From Chloroflexota bacterium (GTDB lineage Bacteria; Chloroflexota; Dehalococcoidia; DSTF01; RBG-16-68-14), in assembly GCA_029262675.1 (NCBI GenBank), contig JAJCYW010000015.1, positions 1 to 64,000 on the forward strand: 64,000 nucleotides of DNA, read 5' to 3'. Below, one piece after another: positions 54,127 to 61,246 of this stretch (positions are counted from its first letter, which is position 1; every line of letters starts with the position of its first letter). Under the pieces are notes generated by a model. The model saw only the letters and a program-made list of their open reading frames with translations, was not told where the DNA came from and did no database searches. The position numbers were made by a program, and so were the translations under genes.

Positions 54127-55890
54127 CTACGCGCAAGTGTGGTTGGCTTGCTGAATCACGCCGAGGATGTCGTTGAGCAGATCGATCACGCCATCCGGCG
54201 CTGTCATGTTCCAGGCGTTGGGGCCCGTTATCGGTCCGCGATCGTAGTTCGCGTCGTACGGTGGCGCGCCGGTGGGGGCGTAGTGGTTGATGACGCTGAG
54301 GATGTCGAACAGCAGGTCGACGGTGCCGTCTTGGCCGGGCCCCGAGATCGTTTCCACGTCGTAGAAGTCCCAGGGGTTCTTGAAGTCGCGCCGGCCGCCT
54401 AAGGTCTCGTCTGGGCCGTTCTCTACCTGGTCCGTGCATCCATCGCCGTCGGTGTCGCCGGGGTCGGGCTGCTTCGTGGTCGTAGGCGTGGGCGTGGAGC
54501 AGCCGCCGTTGTCTGGCACCTTGCCGCCCGGACAAGGAGTCTGCGTCACTGTTGGCGTGGGCGTCGGCGGGGGCTTGATCAGGTCGTAGACGTACGCTGC
54601 GCCGGTGGATTTTACTTGCGCGCCGTAGGCTCCGATGACGGCAACGTCACCGCTGCTGGCTACGCTCGCGCCGAAGCGGGCGAAATACGCCTCTACCTCG
54701 TCAGAGGCGGTGAGCTTGGCTACTTCGCCCCAGTTGTCCGGGCCGCCGTTGTCGCGTTTGAATACGAATGCGGCACCCTCCCTGCCGCTTTGGCTTGCGC
54801 CAATCACGGCAATATCACCGGTGACGGTTACACTGCCGCCGAAGAGATCGTACTCTTCTGCGTCGGAGGCGGTAAGCTTGGTCATTTCACCCCAATTATC
54901 AGCGCCGCCCTGGTCTCGTTGGAAAACGTAGGCCGCGCCGGCGGAGTCGCCGCCGGTGTCTTCAAACGATGCTCCGACCACGGCGGTATCGGCGTTGATT
55001 GCGGCGCTGCTGCCGAAGCGGTCGCCTGCCTCAGCGTCAGAGGCAGTGAGTACTACTACTTCGCCCCAGTTGTCCGGGCCGCCCTCGTTGCGCTGGAATA
55101 CGTATGCAGTGCCGGGGTCGGTCACGACCGCACTTCGCACTGCCCCGACGATGACTGTGTCGCCGCTGATCGCTACGCTGTTGCCGAAGGAGGAATAGTC
55201 CTGCGCGTTTGACGCTCGCAGTATTGTTACTTCGCCCCAGTTGTCTGGGCCGCCCTGGTTGCGTTGGAACACGTACGCCGCGCCGACGTTGAAGCCGCCG
55301 AAGTTGTCGTCGTAGCGCGCGCCGACGACGGCAGTGTCGCCGCTGACTGCAATGCTGTAGCCGAAGCTGTCGCCGGACTCGGCGTCGGAGGCGGTGAGCT
55401 TTGCCAGTTGGCCCCAGTTGTCCGCGCCGCCCTCATCGCGTTGGAACACATATGCCGCCCCGGTGTCGGCCGTCGCTCCCGCGTCCGCGCCTATCGCTCC
55501 TACGAAAAGCTCGTCGCCGCTGACGGCGACACTGTAGCCGAATTGGTCTGCGGCCTGGGCGTCGGAGGCGGTGAGCGTGGTCAGCTCGCCCCAATAGTCC
55601 GGAGCGAGATAGTCGCGCTCGTAGACATACGCCGCGCCTGCCTGGAACCCGCTGGCGTCCTGCCAACGCGCGCCCATGACGGCGGTATCGTTGCTGACTG
55701 CGACGCTGTAGCCGAACTGGTCATCTTCCTGTTTGTCGTGGGCCTCGAGCTGCCTGATTTCATTGAACGTTGCTGCTTTGGCGCTCTGCGGCTCGGGGCC
55801 GAGGTTGGTCTGGCTGGCAAGCAATATGCCCGCCAAGACCAATAACAGCAGCGCCCCGATCTTTACGGTCGCATTGAGTGATGAGATCAT
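54127..55890 (-). CDS. Secreted seven-bladed FG-GAP propeller with dockerin-like end
   Basis: 587 aa from the ATG at 55890 with GGGAG upstream. Signal peptide TVKIGALLLLVLAGILLASQ. Seven repeats of YSVAVSGDTAVVGARYD type follow. A linker contains CPGGKVPDNGGCSTPTPTTT, then DTDGDGCTDQVENGPDETLG and the shared module. It is closely related to the products of 45301 and 51737; all three have exactly seven blades. Confidence 0.85.
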   Translation of the reverse strand: MISSLNATVKIGALLLLVLAGILLASQTNLGPEPQSAKAATFNEIRQLEAHDKQEDDQFGYSVAVSNDTAVMGARWQDASGFQAGAAYVYERDYLAPDYWGELTTLTASDAQAADQFGYSVAVSGDELFVGAIGADAGATADTGAAYVFQRDEGGADNWGQLAKLTASDAESGDSFGYSIAVSGDTAVVGARYDDNFGGFNVGAAYVFQRNQGGPDNWGEVTILRASNAQDYSSFGNSVAISGDTVIVGAVRSAVVTDPGTAYVFQRNEGGPDNWGEVVVLTASDAEAGDRFGSSAAINADTAVVGASFEDTGGDSAGAAYVFQRDQGGADNWGEMTKLTASDAEEYDLFGGSVTVTGDIAVIGASQSGREGAAFVFKRDNGGPDNWGEVAKLTASDEVEAYFARFGASVASSGDVAVIGAYGAQVKSTGAAYVYDLIKPPPTPTPTVTQTPCPGGKVPDNGGCSTPTPTTTKQPDPGDTDGDGCTDQVENGPDETLGGRRDFKNPWDFYDVETISGPGQDGTVDLLFDILSVINHYAPTGAPPYDANYDRGPITGPNAWNMTAPDGVIDLLNDILGVIQQANHTCA

Positions 55891-56010
55891 GACAAAGCTC
55901 CCAAAGTATCGCCAGGAGTGCGCGGGAACAGCGCCTGGTGCCGTATGCCAGGCCGCTGCCATCGGAGGCCTCAGTGACCCCTACTATATAGAAATGCTCA
56001 GGTTTGTCAA
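55891..56010 (-). promoter_or_regulatory. Shared promoter and leader, copy 5
   Basis: TTGACA (56010-56005), 16-bp spacer and TATAGT (55988-55983). The first 60 bases of the transcript are nearly the same as copy 4. The SD hairpin is CTCC-TGGCGATACTT-TGGGAG. Confidence 0.8.
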
Positions 56011-56082
56011 GCGGCCCGGGTGGCCGGGGTCCCTCACCTCCAGCCCATCTTCCACTGGGAGAGGGGCTGGGGGTGGGTAGCT

Positions 56083-59000
56083 TTACGTGCAGGTGTGGTT
56101 GCCCTGTAGCACCACGCCCAGGATGTCGTTCAGGAGGTCTATCACCCCATCCGGTCTGGTCATATTCCAGGCGTTGGGGCCAGCGGACGGTCCGCGGTCG
56201 TAGTTTGCGTCGTACGGAGGCGCGCCGCCAGCGGTGGGCTGGTAGTGGTTGATGACGCCGAGGATGTCGAACAGCAGGTCGACGACACCGTCCTTGCCCG
56301 GGCCTGAGATCGTCTCCACGTCGTAGAAGTCCCATGCGTTGAGCGGGTTGCGGAGGCCGCCGAGCGTTTCGTCGGTGCCGACTTCTGCGGCGTTGGTGCA
56401 GCCATCGCTGTCCTCGTCGTCGGCGCCGTCCGAGACCGTGTCGACGTCTGTGTCGGCGTTCGTTGGGTCGTTGCCGGTGAGGTACTCGCCGAGCAGGTTG
56501 AGGCCGTCCGAATCGAAGTCGTCGGTGGCGAGCGGAGCGTTGGAGCCGAAGTACCAGCGCTCGAAGGCGTCGACGACGCCGTCGTTATCGACATCGCCGT
56601 CGGGGTCCGTTGCCAGGTCTTCCGCGACGTGGAGCATGGGGACGAAGCGCCACTCCGCCCAGGTCTTGTGAAGGCTGGTCATGTGGAAGTCGGGGTTGCC
56701 GTCGGTATCGGCGAAGCCGCTCTGGCCGAGCGGGAAGATCATCTCTCCGAGGACGGTGGGGCCGACCTCCACGATCTGCTCGTAGTGGCCGCGGTTGCCG
56801 ATCGGCGTCGTGTCGAACACGAGCTGCGGGTAGATGGCGGACAGCGGATGGATGTAGGTGCTGTCCGGCCTGGCGATATCGGCCGGGATGCCGCCGTTCG
56901 CGGTGGCGACGGCGGAGAGGGCATCGCGGACGACGACGCGCCAATCGCTGCCGTTGAAGTAGTCGCCGGAGTAGGCTTGCCCGTAGGCGCCCGCGGGGCC
57001 GCCGGCTGCGGAGTCGATAGCGTGCTGGATGATGTCGAGTCGGATGTCCTTGGAGTTGCCGCTAACGCTGACAGACGTGCCGGAGAACTCGTCGGTGTAG
57101 ATGTCCGTGTAGAGCTCGTCGATCAGGTCTTCGAGGAACACCAGCTCGCCCGCGATCAGGGTGTCGTTGACGGGATCGACAAAGCCGCGGCCGAAGAACG
57201 GGCTGCCGATGTGCGCCTCCAGCGCGGCGAGCGTGGTGTCGACGGCCGGGTTGCTGCCATTGCCGACGCCGTCGACGGCGAGGCGTAGGCGGGGGATCAG
57301 GTAGCGGCCGAACGCTCCCTTGGAATCGAGGCCGGAGACGTCCATGTTGAGCTGACGCTGTTCGTCCCGCGTCCAGGTGCTGTCGGCGGCCAGGCGCTCC
57401 AGGATGAAGATGTTGCGCTGCTGGCGGCCGAAGAGGCGGCCATCGTCCGCGGTGGCGGCCTTGTTGTTCCAGTTGGAGGTGTAGCCCTGGGGCGGGTTGA
57501 TGGCTTCAGGCATCGCGACGATCTCGTAGATCTCGTAGAGGTCGCCGGCGGACGGGGCCAGGCCCCAGTCTTCTTCCAGCGTGAGCGTGTCGTTGGTGTT
57601 GCTGGCGATGCGGCGGGTCTGCTTGTAGCCATCGCCGCCGGTGATGGTGACGATATACTCGCTGCCCTTCAGCGTCGGGTTGTCGAGGCGGAAGTTGAGT
57701 GCAGGCGCCGAGTAGTCGGCGGCCGTGAACGCGGCTGTATCTGTGAGCGTGCCTGCGGCGGCGCTGCCGACTGTGCCGCTGACGACGACGAGCTCGTTGG
57801 CGACGGTGCCGTCGAGCGGCAGCCGGGTGTCCGTCGGCGTGCCGCCCTGGCGGACGCGCGAGAACCCTGTCGAATAGAAGCCGGTGTTGCCCGCTCCGGC
57901 GCCGATATTCGTGCCGGTGCCGTTGAAGGCCTTGTTGTCGGCGGAGATGAAATTGTGCGTGGTGGGGATCAGGCGCGCGCCGGCGCGGATGTCGAGCACG
58001 TCCTCGGCGCGCTGGAAGAGCGAGAAGCCGTGGGCGGCGGTCGATTCCTCGAGCCAGTAGGCGCGTTCGCGGGACGTGATGACGATGTCGTTGCCGGACT
58101 GGACGGCGACGTACTCGGACGTGGCGTCGGGCGTGGTGGTCCAGGCGTCGCCGCCGCCGAGTGTGAGTGTGTCGTTGGTGCTGGAGAGGACGGAACGGAT
58201 CTGGCCGGCGCCCGTGCCTTCGACGATGGCGACGTAGCCAGCGGCGAAGCCGGCGGCGAACTTGCCGGCGTCCGTGAGTGACGTGGCGGTGGCGCTATCC
58301 GCGGTGCCGCCGGCGTCGCCCTGGAAGCTGGAGACGGTGCGGGAGCCGCCGTTGCTCACGCGCTCGTGTGTGCGCCAGATGGTGATGGGCGTGGTGGAGC
58401 CGTTGGTGGCCGTGATCAGCTCAGTGCGCCCGCTTATGGTCGCCGGCGTGCCCTCATCGTTGTAACGGATGGCGTCCGCGTTCTCGAGCACGGCTGCGTC
58501 CAGGTAGAAGTCCTCGTTCTTGAGCTGCGCGGTGGTGCTGGTCCAGGCGACGGAGTCGGTCTCGCCGATCAGGATGGCGGGCGCGCCGGCGAAGGCCATG
58601 CCGCGCGCTTCGATGCGGTGGTCGGCGCCCTCCGCGCTGCGGGTCTCGACGAAGTGCATGATCGACGGCGTCTGGATGCCGGTCTGCGGGAAGCCGCCCA
58701 CATAAGGATTGCCGCTAGCCGAACGGTCGCCGTCGATCATCCAGGCGTAGCTGCCGAGGGCCGGCCAGGCGCCGAGCGAGCGAGCGAACTCTTCGCGGTG
58801 GGGGTCGACGTTGGCATCGGGATCGATGAGGTCGCCGGAGTTGTTGCCGGGGAGGGCGCCGGCCATGCCTGCGTAATCCGGCTGCGGGGCGGCTTGGCGC
58901 TGCGAGAGAGGCCCGCCGAATCCGGGCGCGGTGGCGTCCGGGATGGAGACGGGGGCGAGCGGGTCGGTGAGGAAGTTGAGGTCGTCCCAGATCTCGCTGC

Positions 59001-59706
59001 CGATCGTGGCGCCGTACTTGGCAACCAGGCTGTTCAACTCGTTCAGCCGGGAGACTTCGCCGAAGTTCTCGCTGCCGAAGTTCCGGACTTGGAGCACGGC
59101 GACGGCCATCACCATCTCCGGCGTGTACTGGAAGCCGCCGTTGGGGCGTAGCGGGTCCGCGCCGCCCGGCGCGAGGTAGTTGGGATCGGCCTGGTCGGAG
59201 ATGTTCGTGGCGTTGCCGAAGAGGTCGTCGCCGAGGCCGAGGAGCTGGAGGAGCGCGACCTCGGCAGGCTTCGGCTCGTTGCCCGCGTAGACCTCCTCGA
59301 TGGTGTCGTTGACGCCCTTGGCGTACTCCAGCAGCAGAGTCTTGATATCGGTGGGCAGCTTGTCGTACATGCCGTTGAGTTCTGAGGACGTGTAGCCGTT
59401 GGCGCGGACGCCGACGTCGTCGCCAAACGTTCCGGGGTCCAGCGCGCCGAAGGCCTGGAAGAGCGTGCCGCGGCCGACGCGCCCGAGGAAGATGAGCTGG
59501 CCGAGCCGGTCCTTGGCGACTTCGCGGCCGTACTCGCGGACGAGCTCGAGGTCGGTATCGGCGTAGATGTGCGGCAGGCCGAAGGCCGGTTCGCGGAAGA
59601 CGATGGCGCTGGTCGCGGCGTTAGCAGGCTGGTGGCCGTCGCCGATGGCGACGATGGCGGAGAGCGCTGCGATGACGGCGAGGAGTGGTAGCGAGAAGCG
59701 GATCAT
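56083..59706 (-). CDS. Secreted penicillin acylase family (Ntn-hydrolase) protein with dockerin-like end
   Basis: 1207 aa from the ATG at 59706 with GGGAGA about 9 bases upstream. A signal peptide (LPLLAVIAALSAIVAIGDG) precedes an alpha-chain region beginning IVFREPAFGLPHIYADTDLE. The self-processing site is WPALGSYAWMIDGDRSASGN, with Ser as the likely nucleophile. FPQTGIQTPSIMHFVETRSA and GAPAILIGETDSVAWTSTT are the typical beta-chain motifs. A DPDGDVDNDGVVDAFERWYF calcium-type repeat (about 1040-1130), DEDSDGCTNAAEVGTDETLG and the shared module close the protein. Extracellular acylase/amidase, perhaps on acyl-homoserine lactones or other amides. Confidence 0.88.
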   Translation of the reverse strand: MIRFSLPLLAVIAALSAIVAIGDGHQPANAATSAIVFREPAFGLPHIYADTDLELVREYGREVAKDRLGQLIFLGRVGRGTLFQAFGALDPGTFGDDVGVRANGYTSSELNGMYDKLPTDIKTLLLEYAKGVNDTIEEVYAGNEPKPAEVALLQLLGLGDDLFGNATNISDQADPNYLAPGGADPLRPNGGFQYTPEMVMAVAVLQVRNFGSENFGEVSRLNELNSLVAKYGATIGSEIWDDLNFLTDPLAPVSIPDATAPGFGGPLSQRQAAPQPDYAGMAGALPGNNSGDLIDPDANVDPHREEFARSLGAWPALGSYAWMIDGDRSASGNPYVGGFPQTGIQTPSIMHFVETRSAEGADHRIEARGMAFAGAPAILIGETDSVAWTSTTAQLKNEDFYLDAAVLENADAIRYNDEGTPATISGRTELITATNGSTTPITIWRTHERVSNGGSRTVSSFQGDAGGTADSATATSLTDAGKFAAGFAAGYVAIVEGTGAGQIRSVLSSTNDTLTLGGGDAWTTTPDATSEYVAVQSGNDIVITSRERAYWLEESTAAHGFSLFQRAEDVLDIRAGARLIPTTHNFISADNKAFNGTGTNIGAGAGNTGFYSTGFSRVRQGGTPTDTRLPLDGTVANELVVVSGTVGSAAAGTLTDTAAFTAADYSAPALNFRLDNPTLKGSEYIVTITGGDGYKQTRRIASNTNDTLTLEEDWGLAPSAGDLYEIYEIVAMPEAINPPQGYTSNWNNKAATADDGRLFGRQQRNIFILERLAADSTWTRDEQRQLNMDVSGLDSKGAFGRYLIPRLRLAVDGVGNGSNPAVDTTLAALEAHIGSPFFGRGFVDPVNDTLIAGELVFLEDLIDELYTDIYTDEFSGTSVSVSGNSKDIRLDIIQHAIDSAAGGPAGAYGQAYSGDYFNGSDWRVVVRDALSAVATANGGIPADIARPDSTYIHPLSAIYPQLVFDTTPIGNRGHYEQIVEVGPTVLGEMIFPLGQSGFADTDGNPDFHMTSLHKTWAEWRFVPMLHVAEDLATDPDGDVDNDGVVDAFERWYFGSNAPLATDDFDSDGLNLLGEYLTGNDPTNADTDVDTVSDGADDEDSDGCTNAAEVGTDETLGGLRNPLNAWDFYDVETISGPGKDGVVDLLFDILGVINHYQPTAGGAPPYDANYDRGPSAGPNAWNMTRPDGVIDLLNDILGVVLQGNHTCT

Positions 59707-59877
59707 GGTCACGTCTCCCATGTTGCGTTGGGTGCTGTGTTCGCGGCGGGGTGTCTCTGTCTGCGGAGGTTGCACACGTGGAAGCGGATGCGACCTCCCG
59801 TTAACAGACGCGTCAGTATAGCGGCCGTGTCAAGCGAGCGAGCGGATGACGGTAGGCGGTTAGCGTTGGACCCGGTG

Positions 59878-61011
59878 CTACCTGCAGTCGTGCCCTTGCT
59901 GGAGGATGATGCCCAGGATGTCGTTGAGGAGGTCGATGCTGCCGTCCGGCGCCGTCATGTCCCAGGCGTTGGGGCCTGCGGATGGTCCGCGGTCGTAGTT
60001 CGCATCGTACGGTGGGTCGCCGGTAGGCGAGTAGTGGTAGACGACTTCGAGAACGTCGAACAGCAGGTCGATGACGCCGTCCTGACCGGGTCCTGAGATC
60101 GTCTCCACATCGTAGAAGTCCCAGGGGTCCAAGAAGTTTCGCAGGCCGCCGAGCTTTTCGTCCGTGCCGTTCTCTCGCTGGTCTGGGCAGCCATCGCCGT
60201 CGGTGTCGGTGAGGTCAGGTGTTGGCGTGGGCGTACCGCAGCCACCGTAGGCTGGTACCTTACCCGCAGGGCAGGGAGTGGGTGTTGTCGTGGGGGTTGG
60301 CGTGGGCGTGCCGCAGCCGCCGCTAGCCGGAACTTTACCCGTTGGGCAGGGTGTCGGAGTCGGCGTGATTTGGCTCGTGCAGTTTACCAGCAGCGTGCTG
60401 CCAGGAACGGCGATGAGTGGGCCACCATCGGGAGGCCAGAATGCGGCGCCGTAATTACCGGCATTCGGGCCGCCGAGCGTCTCCAGATCGATCTGGTGAG
60501 AGCTCGTGGTAGATGTACACACGAACTTGAAGCTGAAGAGGCCGCCCTTATGCAGGCTAACCGGCAGCGGAGGGATTAGTCCGAGCAGACACGAATTGCT
60601 GACGTCCGTCCCGCCGGACCCAGCAACAGCGGCCCCGAGCGTCACGCAGTCAGGCCAAAGGATCTCCGGGCTGAACCCCCAGACTTTGACGGTGAGGCCT
60701 GTGGCGCCAAAATGCAGCCAAGCCTGGGCGCCACTGTAGCCAGGGGGAGAACCGCTGAGCGGAACAGCGTCAGCGCTGACGATAACGTCGAAGGTGGCGC
60801 CCAGCGGGACGCACGTCTCTCCCAATAACTTCGTGTCCGGGCAGGGGTGTGTGTCGGCGGGGTCGACAGCGATACTCATCGCCGCGCCGTCCACGGCTGA
60901 ATGGGCCGTATTGATTTGCTGGCTCGCCGACAGGAACGTGCCAGCGATCGCGACGACGACGAATACGAGCAGCGCGGCTACCTTGAGAGCCGTGTTTGGT
61001 GATCGGGCCAT
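59878..61011 (-). CDS. Secreted cohesin-like domain protein with dockerin-like end (twin of 47319-48422)
   Basis: 377 aa from the ATG at 61011. Signal peptide AALLVFVVVAIAGTFLSASQ. The cohesin-like sandwich has AAMSIAVDPADTHPCPDTKL, GATFDVIVSADAVPLSG, AQAWLHFGATGLTVKVWGF and SFKFVCTSTTSSHQIDLETL. Two CPTGKVP/CPAGKVP linker blocks follow, then DTDGDGCPDQRENGTDEKLG and the shared module, ending HDCR. The divergence from its twin is concentrated in the sandwich loops; linkers and the C-terminus are nearly identical. Confidence 0.8.
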   Translation of the reverse strand: MARSPNTALKVAALLVFVVVAIAGTFLSASQQINTAHSAVDGAAMSIAVDPADTHPCPDTKLLGETCVPLGATFDVIVSADAVPLSGSPPGYSGAQAWLHFGATGLTVKVWGFSPEILWPDCVTLGAAVAGSGGTDVSNSCLLGLIPPLPVSLHKGGLFSFKFVCTSTTSSHQIDLETLGGPNAGNYGAAFWPPDGGPLIAVPGSTLLVNCTSQITPTPTPCPTGKVPASGGCGTPTPTPTTTPTPCPAGKVPAYGGCGTPTPTPDLTDTDGDGCPDQRENGTDEKLGGLRNFLDPWDFYDVETISGPGQDGVIDLLFDVLEVVYHYSPTGDPPYDANYDRGPSAGPNAWDMTAPDGSIDLLNDILGIILQQGHDCR

Positions 61012-61132
61012 GATTGTACTCCCAACGTATCGCCAGGAGCTCGCGGGCCGCACGCCCGGCGAAACGCTCTGGGCCACCGCCATCGGAGGCCTTCAGTGAC
61101 ACCTACTATACAGGAGTGCCCACATTTGTCAA
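61012..61132 (-). promoter_or_regulatory. Shared promoter and leader, copy 6
   Basis: TTGACA (61132-61127), 16-bp spacer and TATAGT (61110-61105). The SD hairpin is GCTCC-TGGCGATACGT-TGGGAGT. Confidence 0.8.
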
Positions 61133-61205
61133 CCGGATTGAGCCGCGGCGCGGCAGACGACCCTTACGCTCTTCGCCCTCACCCTAGCCTGCGTACCGCG
61201 GGCCG

Positions 61206-61228
61206 CCCTCTCCCTGGGGGAGAGAGGG
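61206..61228. repeat. CCCTCTCCC palindromic element, second clear copy
   Basis: CCCTCTCCC followed by GGGGGAGAGAGGG, in the same context as the copy at 54078. The downstream flank acgcgttgcgtagct is shared with the 3' flanks at 48572, 49796 and 51703. Confidence 0.75.
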
Positions 61229-61246
61229 GTGACGCGTTGCGTAGCT

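Noticed and set aside
59815..59833. Shared promoter upstream of the acylase gene
   Set aside because: TTGACA and TATACT are present but only 7 bases apart, and the leader lacks the conserved hairpins. It could be a deleted relic, but it is not a usable sigma-70 promoter.
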